This document shows positions 23,378 through 32,723 of a DNA stretch of 64,000 nt, in pieces. The position numbers were made by a program, and so were the translations under genes. The DNA is from Rahnella variigena (GTDB lineage: Bacteria; Pseudomonadota; Gammaproteobacteria; Enterobacterales; Enterobacteriaceae), in NCBI RefSeq assembly GCF_003610915.1, contig NZ_NSDJ01000001.1, positions 744,001-808,000 on the forward strand, in the 5' to 3' direction. The notes beneath the pieces were generated by a model that had not been told where the DNA came from, did no database searches, and saw only the letters and a list, made by a program, of their open reading frames with translations. Each line of letters begins with the position of its first letter. Position 1 is the first letter of the stretch.

Positions 23378-26182
23378 ATGGCCCAGATAGCAGAAAACCC
23401 ATTAATCCTGGTGGACGGTTCGTCCTACCTTTATCGCGCTTATCATGCGTTCCCTCCGCTGACCAACTCTGCGGGTGAACCGACCGGCGCGATGTACGGT
23501 GTGCTGAATATGTTGCGCAGTCTTTTGCTGCAATACACACCAAGCCATGTTGCGGTGGTTTTTGACGCGAAAGGCAAAACCTTCCGTGATGAGCTTTTCG
23601 AACAATATAAATCCCATCGTCCTCCGATGCCGGATGATCTGCGTTCTCAAATTGAGCCGCTTCATCAAATGGTGAAAGCGATGGGGTTGCCATTACTGGT
23701 GGTTTCCGGCGTAGAGGCGGACGACGTGATCGGTACGTTAGCACTCGAAGCAGAACAGGCTGGTCATGCGGTTCTGATCAGCACCGGCGATAAAGATATG
23801 GCTCAGCTGGTGACGCCGGGTGTCACTTTGATCAACACCATGAACAATGCGATTCTGGGGCCAGATGAAGTTGTCGAGAAATACGGTGTGCCGCCTGAAC
23901 TGATCATCGATTTCCTCGCCCTGATGGGTGACTCCTCGGACAACATTCCGGGCGTACCGGGCGTTGGTGAGAAAACGGCACAGGCACTGTTACAAGGCAT
24001 TGGTGGCCTTGATGCGTTATATGCCGATCTGGATAAAGTATCGACACTCAGTTTCCGTGGTTCAAAAACCATGGCGGCAAAACTGGCAGATAATAAAGAA
24101 GTTGCCTACCTCTCTTATCAGCTGGCGACCATTAAAACTGACGTTAAGCTGGATCTCACTTGTGCTGAGCTGACGGTTTCAGAACCCGATGCCGATGAAC
24201 TTCACAAGTTATTTGGCCGCTATGAATTCAAGCGCTGGCTGGCAGATGTTGAATCCGGCACCTGGCTGAGCGCCAAAAAATCGGCAGGTAAAGCGTCGGC
24301 AGCAGCGAAGAAAGGTGCTCCGGCAGAAGAAACGACGTCAGTATCCGCTGTTGAACCAAACCAGCTCTCGCAGGAGGGATATGTCACCATTCTGGATCAG
24401 GCGACTCTTGATGAGTGGATCGGTTATCTGAAAGCATCCAATGTTTTCGCTTTCGATACCGAAACGGATGGTCTGGATACCCTGACTGCCAATCTGATCG
24501 GCTTATCTTTCGCCACAGAAGCGGGTAAAGCGGCTTATCTTCCTGTGGCACATGACTATCTGGATGCACCGGCGCAGCTGGACCGCGATGATGTGCTGAA
24601 ACAACTCAAGCCGTTACTCGAAGATGAAAAGCAGCTGAAAGTCGGGCAGAACCTCAAATTCGACCGCGGTGTTTTACTGCGTTATGACATCGAAATGAAA
24701 GGTATCGCCTTCGACACCATGCTTGAATCTTACGTGCTCGATAGCGTATCTGGCCGCCATGACATGGACAGTTTGGCAGACCGTTATCTCGGCCATAAAA
24801 CCGTGGGCTTTGAAGAAATTGCGGGTAAAGGTAAGAACCAGCTAACCTTCAACCAGATAGCCCTTGAGCAGGCAGCGCCTTACGCGGCAGAAGATGCCGA
24901 TGTTACATTGCAATTGCATCAGGCACTCTGGCCACGCATTCAGGAAAGCGAATCCCTGACCAAAGTGTTCACGGATATTGAAATGCCGCTAGTTCCTGTT
25001 CTTTCTCATATCGAGCGTACCGGGGTTCTGATTGATCAGAACATCCTCGCAGCTCACTCGAAAGAGCTGGCAATTCGACTGAATGAGCTGGAAAACAAAG
25101 CGCATGAACTGGCTGAAGAGCCTTTCAACCTCTCTTCGACCAAACAGTTGCAGGCTATTTTGTATGAAAAACAAAAACTGCCAATCCTGAAGAAAACTCC
25201 GGGTGGTGCGCCATCAACTAACGAAGAAGTTCTGGCTGAACTGGCGCTGGATTATCCGTTGCCGAAAGTGATTCTGGAATATCGTGGTCTGGCAAAACTG
25301 AAATCGACTTACACCGATAAACTGCCATTGATGATCAACCCGCAGTCTGGCCGCGTTCATACGTCCTACCATCAGGCCGTGACCGCGACGGGGCGTCTGT
25401 CTTCCAGCGATCCCAACCTGCAAAACATTCCGGTGCGTAATGATGAAGGGCGCCGTATCCGTCAGGCGTTTATTGCGCCAAAAGACTACATCATTCTGGC
25501 GGCCGACTATTCGCAGATTGAACTGCGCATCATGGCACATTTATCGAAAGATGAAGGCTTGCTGAAAGCTTTTGCTGAAGGCCAGGATATTCACCGCGCG
25601 ACCGCCGCAGAAGTTTTCGGCACACCGCTGGAGAAAGTATCTGGTGAACAGCGTCGCAGCGCTAAAGCGATTAACTTTGGTCTGATTTACGGCATGAGCG
25701 CCTTTGGCTTATCGCGTCAGCTCAATATTCCACGCAAAGAATCCCAGCGTTATATGGATTTGTACTTCGAGCGTTATCCGGGCGTGCTGGAATATATGGA
25801 GCGTACCCGCACTCAGGCTTCTGAGCAGGGTTACGTTGAAACGCTCGATGGTCGCCGTCTGTATCTGCCGGACATCAAATCCAGCAACGCGATGCGCCGT
25901 AAAGGTGCCGAGCGTGCCGCGATCAACGCCCCGATGCAGGGTACTGCGGCTGACATTATCAAACGCGCCATGATCAGCGTCGATGCCTGGCTGAAACAGT
26001 CAGATGCTCCGCGTGCCCGCATTATCATGCAGGTACACGATGAACTGGTGTTTGAAGTGCATAAAGATGATGTTGCTGCAGCGAGTGAAAAAATTCGCAA
26101 CCTGATGGAAGCCAGTATGACACTGGCGGTTCCGTTGAAAGTGGATGTCGGTACTGGCGAGAACTGGGATCAGGCTCACTAA
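23378..26182 (+). CDS. polA: DNA polymerase I
   Basis: Repair polymerase that also matures Okazaki fragments. It has 934 residues (E. coli 928). Domains in order: 5'-nuclease (about 1-290, with GDKDMAQL and [19 protein letters not shown]), a slightly long Ala/Lys-rich linker (about 298-330), a 3'-5' proofreading exonuclease with intact metal ligands (FDTETDGLD near 359), and the polymerase domain with motif [11 protein letters not shown] near 709, motif [15 protein letters not shown] and motif [11 protein letters not shown] near 884. All three activities appear intact. Spot 42 RNA lies downstream. Confidence 0.97.
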   Translation: MAQIAENPLILVDGSSYLYRAYHAFPPLTNSAGEPTGAMYGVLNMLRSLLLQYTPSHVAVVFDAKGKTFRDELFEQYKSHRPPMPDDLRSQIEPLHQMVKAMGLPLLVVSGVEADDVIGTLALEAEQAGHAVLISTGDKDMAQLVTPGVTLINTMNNAILGPDEVVEKYGVPPELIIDFLALMGDSSDNIPGVPGVGEKTAQALLQGIGGLDALYADLDKVSTLSFRGSKTMAAKLADNKEVAYLSYQLATIKTDVKLDLTCAELTVSEPDADELHKLFGRYEFKRWLADVESGTWLSAKKSAGKASAAAKKGAPAEETTSVSAVEPNQLSQEGYVTILDQATLDEWIGYLKASNVFAFDTETDGLDTLTANLIGLSFATEAGKAAYLPVAHDYLDAPAQLDRDDVLKQLKPLLEDEKQLKVGQNLKFDRGVLLRYDIEMKGIAFDTMLESYVLDSVSGRHDMDSLADRYLGHKTVGFEEIAGKGKNQLTFNQIALEQAAPYAAEDADVTLQLHQALWPRIQESESLTKVFTDIEMPLVPVLSHIERTGVLIDQNILAAHSKELAIRLNELENKAHELAEEPFNLSSTKQLQAILYEKQKLPILKKTPGGAPSTNEEVLAELALDYPLPKVILEYRGLAKLKSTYTDKLPLMINPQSGRVHTSYHQAVTATGRLSSSDPNLQNIPVRNDEGRRIRQAFIAPKDYIILAADYSQIELRIMAHLSKDEGLLKAFAEGQDIHRATAAEVFGTPLEKVSGEQRRSAKAINFGLIYGMSAFGLSRQLNIPRKESQRYMDLYFERYPGVLEYMERTRTQASEQGYVETLDGRRLYLPDIKSSNAMRRKGAERAAINAPMQGTAADIIKRAMISVDAWLKQSDAPRARIIMQVHDELVFEVHKDDVAAASEKIRNLMEASMTLAVPLKVDVGTGENWDQAH

Positions 26183-26328
26183 GTGGATAGTAATTAAGCT
26201 TTTTTTGTAATTAAGCTACAGGATTATGTGCTCAGACCATGAAGGTGATCGCATAATCCACGATTTTTGTGTAAGTAAACTACAAAAAGTTCTTTTTCCC
26301 CGTCATGAAATAGGGTAAAGTTTCTCTC

Positions 26329-26437
26329 GTAGGGTACAGAGGTAAGATGTTCTATCTTTCAGACCTTTTACTTCACGTAATCGGATTTGGCTGAATATTT
26401 TAGCCGCCCCAGGCATTTATGTCTGGGGCGTTTTTTA
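26329..26437 (+). ncRNA. spf: Spot 42 small RNA
   Basis: 109-base Hfq-dependent regulatory RNA that represses many secondary carbon-use genes, including galK. The sequence from GTAGGGTACAGAGGTAAGAT to the end is nearly identical to E. coli Spot 42, differing mainly in the terminator loop. The terminator stem CGCCCCAG (26405-26412) / CTGGGGCG (26423-26430) is followed by seven Ts. A -10-like TAAAGT lies at 26316-26321. Its place between polA and engB is conserved. Confidence 0.97.
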
Positions 26438-26497
26438 TTGGATTTTTCACAGGGTTACGCCTATCTTCTGACTACCAGTGATAAAAATCCGGCCCAT

Positions 26498-26523
26498 AAA
26501 AAAGGGCAGCCTGTTGGCTACCC
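26498..26523 (-). terminator. Rho-independent terminator of engB
   Basis: Read leftward: GGGTAGCC / GGCTGCCC stem with an AACA loop and six Ts, 43 bases past the engB stop. Confidence 0.88.
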
Positions 26524-26566
26524 TGATATGTTCTTTACTTACAGACTTCTTCGTTTAAGCCGAGAT

Positions 26567-27217
26567 TTACTCGCCTTCGTCAAAAAGCTCTTCTTCCAGC
26601 ACTTCGGGTGGGATTTCGCTGAACCAGGTGTTCAGTTTGTCACTCAGTTTATCGACGCCCATTTTCTTCGGGGAAGAGAAGGCTTCCACCTGAATATCGC
26701 CCATGAATTCTTTCACGGCTTCGCGGACCATTTTGATCTGCGCCTGACGCGCGCCGGATGCCAGTTTGTCGGCTTTCGTCAGCAGCAACATCACCGGCGT
26801 ACCCACATCGACAGCCCATTGAATCATCTGCTGATCGAGATCTTTCAGCGGATGACGGATATCCATCAACACCACCAGACCTTTCAGCGAGTTGCGCATT
26901 TGCAGATATTCGCCCAGCGCGCGCTGCCATTTACGCTTCATTTCTTCCGGTACTTCCGCGTAACCATAACCCGGCAAGTCGACCAGACGGATGCCCGGCT
27001 TCACTTCAAACAGGTTGATGAGCTGAGTACGGCCAGGCGTTTTACTGGTACGTGCGAGGCTTTTCTGCTGCGTCAGAGTATTCAGTGCGCTGGATTTGCC
27101 GGCGTTTGAACGACCAGCAAATGCGACTTCAATGCCTGCGTCAGATGGCAAATGCCGGATATCCGGGGCGCTCATGACGAAATGGGTCATATGATAGTTG
27201 TAAGTTTGGCTGGTCAA
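26567..27217 (-). CDS. engB: Ribosome biogenesis GTPase EngB (YsxC/YihA)
   Basis: Essential GTPase needed for late large-subunit assembly. It has 216 residues (E. coli 210). G1 GRSNAGKSS (35-43), G3 VDLPGYGYA and G4 [10 protein letters not shown] are all visible. The C-terminal tail is acidic ([14 protein letters not shown]). The first in-frame ATG is used; a second at codon 10 ([11 protein letters not shown]) would also fit. It is monocistronic and terminated by the hairpin at 26498-26523. Confidence 0.96.
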   Translation of the reverse strand: MTSQTYNYHMTHFVMSAPDIRHLPSDAGIEVAFAGRSNAGKSSALNTLTQQKSLARTSKTPGRTQLINLFEVKPGIRLVDLPGYGYAEVPEEMKRKWQRALGEYLQMRNSLKGLVVLMDIRHPLKDLDQQMIQWAVDVGTPVMLLLTKADKLASGARQAQIKMVREAVKEFMGDIQVEAFSSPKKMGVDKLSDKLNTWFSEIPPEVLEEELFDEGE

Positions 27218-27519
27218 AGCGTGCGTCTCCGTGAGGCATGAGTATCTGGCTGGCGATTATAACTGCAACAGAGCCGAGATGCGTTCGTGTTTTTAAAATC
27301 CGAATGATGAGGCGAAGGGACCACAGAGATGAAGGCGGGGGAAATTGCCTTCATGATGTAAGACATTTGCTATTCATGATGCGGGTTATTTCGCTTGTTT
27401 TGTCGCCGAAATTTTTAATATTGTGCAATTTCAATAAGATAAAATTTATATCGTTATGAAACCGACAAGACGGCTGGCGGGTATCTTGAGCCTTTGTGCC
27501 AGTCGGGTAAAGTATTTCT
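27218..27519. other. Intergenic region upstream of the CsrC-like RNA
   Basis: No credible gene. It contains the divergent engB leader and the presumed promoter region of the CsrC-like RNA: TTGAGC (27486-27491), 16 bases, TAAAGT (27508-27513). A TGTAAG half-site near 27357 recalls the left arm of the UvrY/GacA box, but no clear right arm is present. Confidence 0.45.
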
Positions 27520-27730
27520 TACGCGGTGAAGGCGAGAACGGAAACAAGGACGAATATTGCATTCAGGGATCACGGGAAATGCATCGCGATTTAAGGACAA
27601 ACGGAGCCGGAGGCTCTGAAAGGCAAAGGAAAAACCGGGACGTTGACGCTATACAGGGAAAGTGTTTGAGGAATATCCTTCTTCTGAAGGAAAGAAAAAG
27701 GCAGCAAGGTTAACTTGCTGCCTTTTTTCT
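27520..27730 (+). ncRNA. csrC: CsrC-like CsrA-sequestering small RNA
   Basis: CsrC binds many copies of the regulator CsrA and relieves its control of glycogen, motility and biofilm mRNAs. Here the stretch between engB and yihI, the csrC position in E. coli, holds twelve GGA triplets in about 180 bases. Several sit in hairpin loops, such as GAGCC-GGA-GGCTC near 27605-27620 and GCATT...GGGA...AATGC. It ends in a strong terminator, GGCAGCAAG (27700-27708) / CTTGCTGCC (27714-27722), followed by TTTTTTCTTTG exactly as in E. coli csrC. The primary sequence otherwise differs. The 5' end is uncertain (27460-27520). Confidence 0.8.
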
Positions 27731-27796
27731 TTGTCCGCTTTCTGCTAGATTCCGCCGCAAATCTATACTAAATGTACACACCTAAGAGCAGATGCC

Positions 27797-28348
27797 ATGA
27801 AACAGCCAGCGAAAGCCCCGCGCGCCAATACCGCGACAGCTAAAACGAAGAAGAAAAGTCGTGTAGAGCTTGATATCGAAGCGCGCGAACGCAAGCGTGA
27901 CAATAAGCGTCGTGGCCATAAAGCAGGCTCACGCGCAAATCCGGACGCTGCCCAGAATCAAAGCGGCGCAGGCGCTAAAAAGACCGATCCGCGTATCGGC
28001 AGTAAAAAAGCGGTGCCATTGATCGTGGAAACCGTCACCAACAATGCAGCGAAAGCGAAGAAAGCCGCTCAGCCGAAGCCAGAGGCAAAACCAAAAATGT
28101 CTCCGCAGGAAGAACTGACATTACTGGAAAACGATGAGCGTCTGGATTCATTGCTTGATCTTATCGACGACGGCAAAGCGCTGAGTGCAGAAGATCAGGC
28201 TTATGTTGACCAGACTCTGGATCGTATTGATGTTCTGATGGAAATTCTCGGTATCGAACTCGGCGACGATGAAGATGACGAAGAAGAAGAGAAGAACGAA
28301 GATATGATGCAGTTGCTCAAACGCGGGAATCCAAAAGAAGGTTTCTAA
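27797..28348 (+). CDS. yihI: Der GTPase-activating protein YihI
   Basis: Cytoplasmic factor that stimulates GTP hydrolysis by the ribosome-assembly GTPase Der. It has 183 residues (E. coli 169). The N-terminal third is very basic and low-complexity ([20 protein letters not shown], then [12 protein letters not shown]); the C-terminal third is acidic ([17 protein letters not shown]) after the conserved [18 protein letters not shown] segment. A 58-residue membrane protein gene starts three bases after the stop and hemN follows, suggesting a three-gene unit. Confidence 0.94.
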   Translation: MKQPAKAPRANTATAKTKKKSRVELDIEARERKRDNKRRGHKAGSRANPDAAQNQSGAGAKKTDPRIGSKKAVPLIVETVTNNAAKAKKAAQPKPEAKPKMSPQEELTLLENDERLDSLLDLIDDGKALSAEDQAYVDQTLDRIDVLMEILGIELGDDEDDEEEEKNEDMMQLLKRGNPKEGF

Positions 28349-28351
28349 GCG

Positions 28352-28528
28352 ATGCGCTGGGTCATTCCGGCAATAGCCTTACTCTTTGCATGTTATCTCC
28401 TTTGGTTATTCGGTAAACTACGACGGTTATCGAAAACCAAAGCACGTTTGCGCAGAGCGACCTTTGTAAGGCAGGCCAAAAGCCTGCCTGTAAGGGAAAC
28501 CGGCAGCATCCGACGCCGGAAGGAGTAA
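28352..28528 (+). CDS. Small membrane protein, unnamed (58 residues)
   Basis: Not recognised with confidence. The ATG lies three bases after the yihI stop, with an AGAAGG ribosome site inside yihI, and the stop lies seven bases before the hemN ATG; the AGGAG serving hemN is within its last codons. The product begins MRWVIPAIALLFACYLLWLF, one predicted membrane helix (about 3-20), followed by a strongly basic cytoplasmic tail (LRRLSKTKARLRR ... IRRRKE). Some gamma-proteobacteria have a longer membrane-anchored DUF2489 protein near here, so this could be a short relative or remnant; that is a guess. Tight spacing on both sides argues that it is translated. Confidence 0.62.
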   Translation: MRWVIPAIALLFACYLLWLFGKLRRLSKTKARLRRATFVRQAKSLPVRETGSIRRRKE

Positions 28529-28535
28529 GTCACCC

Positions 28536-29909
28536 ATGTCAGAACAGACAACCGTCTGGGATTTAGCGCTGATCCAGAAGTACAACTATTCAGGTCCGCG
28601 ATACACATCCTATCCAACAGCACTCGAATTCAGCGAAAGCTACGACGATGCGGCTTTTAATCAAGCGGCTGTCCGTTACCCTGAGCGCTCCCTTTCTCTG
28701 TATGTGCATATCCCTTTCTGCCATAAGCTCTGCTATTTCTGCGGCTGCAATAAACTGGTAACCCGTCAGCAGCATAAAGCCGAAGAATATCTCGACGTAC
28801 TTGAGAAAGAGATAAGTCACCGTGCGCCGCTCTTTAAGGGCCGTCAGGTCAGTCAGTTGCATTGGGGCGGTGGTACTCCGACTTACCTCGATAAAGCGCA
28901 GATAAGCCGTCTGATGGGCCTTCTGCGGGCACACTTTGATATTCTCCCCGATGCAGAAATATCACTGGAAGTGGATCCCCGCGAAATCGAGCTGAATGTG
29001 CTCGACCATCTGCGCAGCGAAGGCTTTAATCGGCTGAGCATGGGCGTGCAGGATTTCAATAAAGAAGTGCAGCGTCTGGTGAATCGCGAGCAGGATGAAG
29101 ATTTCATCTTTGCGCTGATTGAACGCGCCAGAGCGCTGGGTTTCAATTCCACCAACATCGACCTGATTTACGGCCTGCCGAAGCAAACGGCGGAAAGTTT
29201 TGCGTATACGCTGCAACGCGTGGCAGAGCTGAACCCGGATCGCCTGAGCGTGTTCAATTACGCCCACATGCCAAAACTGTTTGCCGCTCAGCGTAAAATA
29301 AAAGACGCTGATTTGCCGGGCGCAGAAGAGAAATTGAAAATTCTGCAGGAAACCATTGCCTCGCTGACCGCCTCCGGTTACCGCTTTATCGGCATGGATC
29401 ACTTTGCGCGTCCTGATGACGAACTGGCGATTGCCCAACGTGAAGGCAAGCTGCACCGTAATTTCCAGGGATATACCACGCAGGGCGACAGTGATTTACT
29501 GGGAATGGGCGTGTCAGCCATCAGCATGCTGGGCGATACTTACGCGCAGAACGAGAAAGACCTCAAAACGTATTACGCCAGAGTAGAACAGCAGGGGAAT
29601 GCGTTATGGCGTGGTCTGGAAATGACGGATGATGATTGCCTGCGTCGCGATGTCATTAAATCGCTGATCTGCCATTTCGAGCTGAGCTTTGCGGATATGG
29701 AAGAGCGCTATGGCATCCGCTTTACAGACTATTTTTCCGATGATCTGGCGCTGCTGAAACCGCTGGTTGAAGACGGGCTGGTTGAGGTGAGCGAGACGCA
29801 TATTCAGGTAACGCCACGCGGGCGTTTGCTTATCCGCAACATCTGCATGTGCTTTGATATTTATCTGCGCCGTCAGGTACGTCAGCAGCAATTCTCCCGC
29901 GTGATCTGA
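28536..29909 (+). CDS. hemN: Oxygen-independent coproporphyrinogen III dehydrogenase HemN
   Basis: Radical SAM enzyme that decarboxylates two propionate side chains of coproporphyrinogen III to give protoporphyrinogen IX in anaerobic heme synthesis. The 457 residues match E. coli. The iron-sulfur cluster motif CHKLCYFCGC occupies 62-71, followed by GGGTPTYL and the ESLEVDPREIE-type SAM-binding stretch. The conserved N-terminal YNYSGPRYTSYPTA is present. A shared bidirectional terminator separates it from the convergent glnG. Confidence 0.97.
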   Translation: MSEQTTVWDLALIQKYNYSGPRYTSYPTALEFSESYDDAAFNQAAVRYPERSLSLYVHIPFCHKLCYFCGCNKLVTRQQHKAEEYLDVLEKEISHRAPLFKGRQVSQLHWGGGTPTYLDKAQISRLMGLLRAHFDILPDAEISLEVDPREIELNVLDHLRSEGFNRLSMGVQDFNKEVQRLVNREQDEDFIFALIERARALGFNSTNIDLIYGLPKQTAESFAYTLQRVAELNPDRLSVFNYAHMPKLFAAQRKIKDADLPGAEEKLKILQETIASLTASGYRFIGMDHFARPDDELAIAQREGKLHRNFQGYTTQGDSDLLGMGVSAISMLGDTYAQNEKDLKTYYARVEQQGNALWRGLEMTDDDCLRRDVIKSLICHFELSFADMEERYGIRFTDYFSDDLALLKPLVEDGLVEVSETHIQVTPRGRLLIRNICMCFDIYLRRQVRQQQFSRVI

Positions 29910-29926
29910 TTTCTTTGCTATCAACA

Positions 29927-29952
29927 AAAACAGCCGCATAAGCGGCTGTTTT
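29927..29952. terminator. Bidirectional terminator between hemN and glnG
   Basis: Perfect 11-bp stem AAAACAGCCGC / GCGGCTGTTTT with an ATAA loop. A- and T-runs on the two sides make it work in both directions. Confidence 0.9.
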
Positions 29953-29986
29953 GCTTTCTGGCACAGGGCTTTTATTTCAGGCCCGG

Positions 29987-31399
29987 TTATTCCATACCCA
30001 GTTCTTTCAGCTTGCGGGTCAGCGTATTGCGTCCCCAGCCCAGTAAGCGTGCGGCTTCCTGTTTATGTCCCTGCGTGTGACGCAATGCCGTGGTCAGCAA
30101 AGTGCGCTCCATTTCAGGCTGCGCTTCTGACAACAGGTTTTGATGACCGGAACGCAGGGCGCGATCGGCCCATTGTGCCAGCAGTGTTGCCCAGCTGTCC
30201 GGTAAGCTCTGACCACCGGTTTCCGGGGCAGACGTTTCAAACAGTTCGCTCGGTAAATCCTGAATCAGGACTTCCTGACCCGCAGCCATCACCGTTAACC
30301 AGCGACAGGTATTTTCCAGCTGGCGCACGTTGCCCTGCCACGGCAGACGCGTCAGCGCGGTCTCTGTTTCCGGATGCAGGTTTTTCGCTTCCACGCCCAA
30401 TTCTTTCGCTGCCACTTGCAGGAAATAACGTGCCAGACGCGGAATATCTTCGCGACGTTCGCGCAGCGGTGGCAGATGAACACGGATAACATTCAGGCGG
30501 TGGAATAAATCCTCGCGGAATTTCCCTTCCTGAACCCGTAATTCCAGATTCTGGTGAGTCGCAGCGATAATACGCACATCCACTTTCACCGGTGCATAAC
30601 CGCCCACACGATAGAACTGACCATCTGCCAGCACGCGCAGAAGACGGGTTTGCACATCGAGGGGCATATCACCGATTTCATCAAGGAACAGCGTGCCGTT
30701 GTCGGCCTGCTCAAAACGTCCCTGACGGATGGTGTTAGCGCCAGTAAACGCCCCTTTCTCGTGGCCGAATAGTTCGGATTCGATCAGGTCTTTCGGGATT
30801 GCCGCCATGTTCAGTGCGATAAAAGGCGCTTTGGCGCGCGGGCTGTGACGGTGTAAAGCATGAGCCACCAGCTCTTTACCGGTACCGGATTCCCCGTTAA
30901 TCAGCACGCTGATTGAAGAGCGGGACAAACGGCCGATGATGCGAAAGACGTCCTGCATGGCTGGCGCTTCACCGATAATATCCGCCGTCGGGCCACTTGC
31001 AGGCTGGCTGCGAGCCGGTTGCTGTTGCTCCTGATAATGGCTGATAGCGCGTTCAACCAGCGCCACTGCTTCGTCAATGTCGAAAGGTTTTGGCAGATAA
31101 TCAAATGCGCCTTGCTGATAGGCGCTGACCGCCGCATCCAGATCGGAGTGCGCTGTCATTATGATGACCGGAAGCATCGGATGGCGCTGTTTAATTTGCT
31201 TTAACAGCGCTAAACCGTCCATCCCCGGCATACGGATATCTGATAACAAAACGTCAGGGGTTTGAGTCGCAATGGCATCAAGCACTTCATTGCCGCTGTC
31301 AAACGTGGTGCAGGTCAAACCGGCTCCAGTGAGCGCACGTTCAAGTACCCAGCGGATGGAGCTATCGTCATCGACGATCCAGACTATCCCTCGTTGCAT
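29987..31399 (-). CDS. glnG: Nitrogen regulator NtrC (GlnG)
   Basis: Sigma-54 enhancer-binding response regulator of the nitrogen starvation response. The start MQRGIVWIVDDDSS gives 470 residues (E. coli 469); in-frame sequence upstream to 31489 has no family match. Domains: receiver with phosphorylated Asp54 (LLSDIRMPG), AAA+ domain with Walker A GESGTGKE and the sigma-54 contact loop GAFTGA, and a C-terminal Fis-type helix-turn-helix (GHKQEAARLLGWGRNTLTRK). It starts seven bases after glnL and belongs to glnALG. Confidence 0.97.
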   Translation of the reverse strand: MQRGIVWIVDDDSSIRWVLERALTGAGLTCTTFDSGNEVLDAIATQTPDVLLSDIRMPGMDGLALLKQIKQRHPMLPVIIMTAHSDLDAAVSAYQQGAFDYLPKPFDIDEAVALVERAISHYQEQQQPARSQPASGPTADIIGEAPAMQDVFRIIGRLSRSSISVLINGESGTGKELVAHALHRHSPRAKAPFIALNMAAIPKDLIESELFGHEKGAFTGANTIRQGRFEQADNGTLFLDEIGDMPLDVQTRLLRVLADGQFYRVGGYAPVKVDVRIIAATHQNLELRVQEGKFREDLFHRLNVIRVHLPPLRERREDIPRLARYFLQVAAKELGVEAKNLHPETETALTRLPWQGNVRQLENTCRWLTVMAAGQEVLIQDLPSELFETSAPETGGQSLPDSWATLLAQWADRALRSGHQNLLSEAQPEMERTLLTTALRHTQGHKQEAARLLGWGRNTLTRKLKELGME

Positions 31400-31406
31400 A
31401 AGAACC

Positions 31407-32456
31407 TCACTGGCGAATAGGCAGGAAAACCGAGAATTCGGTATGTCCTGGCCAACTGTTAAATTCAACTTTACCCGAATGCTGGTCAATCAAACTGCGT
31501 GCGATAGAGAGGCCCAGTCCGGTGCCCCCTTCGCGGCCACTGACCATGGGGTAAAAAAGAGTGTCCTGCAAATGTGCCGGTACGCCGGGGCCGTCATCTT
31601 CAATATCGATGCGTGCCGCCAGACGATAACGCACGCCGTGTAACGTAATCTGGAAAGCAGTCCGCGTACGCAGTGTTATTGTGCCGCCTTCCTCCCCCAG
31701 CGCCTGCAAGGCATTGCGGGTGATATTCAGTAAAATCTGTTCTATCTGATCGGGGTCGTGTGCCAGTTCCGGCAGGCTCGGATCATAGTCCCGTACCAGC
31801 TGAACGTTATCGGGTTTTTCCATCGACACCAGCTGACAAACGCGCTCCGCAACCTGATGAATACTTTGTGTCACATGCTGGCTCGGACGTTGCGGACCCA
31901 GCAATCTGTCGACCAGATTACGCAGACGGTCGGCCTGCTCAATAATGACTTTGGTGTACTCAAGCAAAGCCGGATCGGGCAGCGCTCTGGATAACAACTG
32001 TGCCGCACCACGCAAACCGCCAAGCGGATTTTTAATTTCATGCGCGAGGCCGCGGATCAAATCGCGGGCTGCAACCTGTTGAGCATGCTGCAATTGTTCC
32101 TGACTCAAACGTCGCTGATTATCCATCGGCGCCAGTTCGAGCAGAATAAAACCTTCCGGCAGCATCTGTGCGGTCAGTGACAACACATGTGCGCGGCCAT
32201 CGACGACTAAAGTCACTTCGCTGTCTGTAAAGCCCTGTCCGGCCGTCAGACTTTCACGCATTAACTCGATGTTCAGCGAAAAATATCCCACCAGCTCTGG
32301 CAACGGGGTGCCAAAAAGTTTGCGGGAACTTTGCGCCAGTAATTGCTGAGCCGCCGGGTTGGCGTAATGCACAGCCAAATCGTCGTCCAACAGCAGAACG
32401 CTGTTGATTAAAGAATTCAGGATCTGCCCAGCATCGGGCAGCTTGCCAGTTGCCAT
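31407..32456 (-). CDS. glnL: Nitrogen sensor kinase/phosphatase NtrB (GlnL)
   Basis: Cytoplasmic histidine kinase that phosphorylates or, with PII, dephosphorylates NtrC. The start [13 protein letters not shown] follows a GGGAG site and gives 349 residues, the E. coli length. An N-terminal PAS domain (about 8-110) is followed by the H-box [11 protein letters not shown] with His139 and the ATPase boxes ([33 protein letters not shown]). It lies downstream of glnA, separated by the glnA terminator, so a minor promoter in that gap is expected. Confidence 0.97.
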   Translation of the reverse strand: MATGKLPDAGQILNSLINSVLLLDDDLAVHYANPAAQQLLAQSSRKLFGTPLPELVGYFSLNIELMRESLTAGQGFTDSEVTLVVDGRAHVLSLTAQMLPEGFILLELAPMDNQRRLSQEQLQHAQQVAARDLIRGLAHEIKNPLGGLRGAAQLLSRALPDPALLEYTKVIIEQADRLRNLVDRLLGPQRPSQHVTQSIHQVAERVCQLVSMEKPDNVQLVRDYDPSLPELAHDPDQIEQILLNITRNALQALGEEGGTITLRTRTAFQITLHGVRYRLAARIDIEDDGPGVPAHLQDTLFYPMVSGREGGTGLGLSIARSLIDQHSGKVEFNSWPGHTEFSVFLPIRQ

Positions 32457-32545
32457 ACCGCAGTCTCCCGCACCTGATGGGTGCAATTTGTCTCGCTACC
32501 CGGCCAAAACACGGGTCAGAGGGGTTAAGCAGGAAAGAGTGTGGA

Positions 32546-32571
32546 GAAAAAAGCCCATCCGGAGATGGGCT
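32546..32571 (-). terminator. Terminator between glnA and glnL
   Basis: Read leftward: AGCCCATC / GATGGGCT with a TCCG loop, then TTTTTT. It explains high glnA and low glnLG expression; partial read-through is inferred. Confidence 0.88.
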
Positions 32572-32723
32572 GAAAGTTTCCACGGCAACAAATAAAATCG
32601 TCTTACTTAATTTTGACGCTGAAGGCTTTCTTACTGCCAGGCCTCCAGTCGGGTATTTCTCTCAGCGCCGGTCAGAGGACGGGCGCTGAGTTCAGCAGCT
32701 AATTCGAGAATTAAACGCTGTGT

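Noticed and set aside
26387..27109. Open frame of 240 codons opposite engB
   Set aside because: It begins inside the Spot 42 RNA and covers engB on the wrong strand.
27238..27713. Two short open frames (73 and 85 codons) between engB and yihI
   Set aside because: The GGA-rich sequence, hairpins and terminator fit a CsrC-like RNA; neither frame has a good ribosome site or family resemblance.
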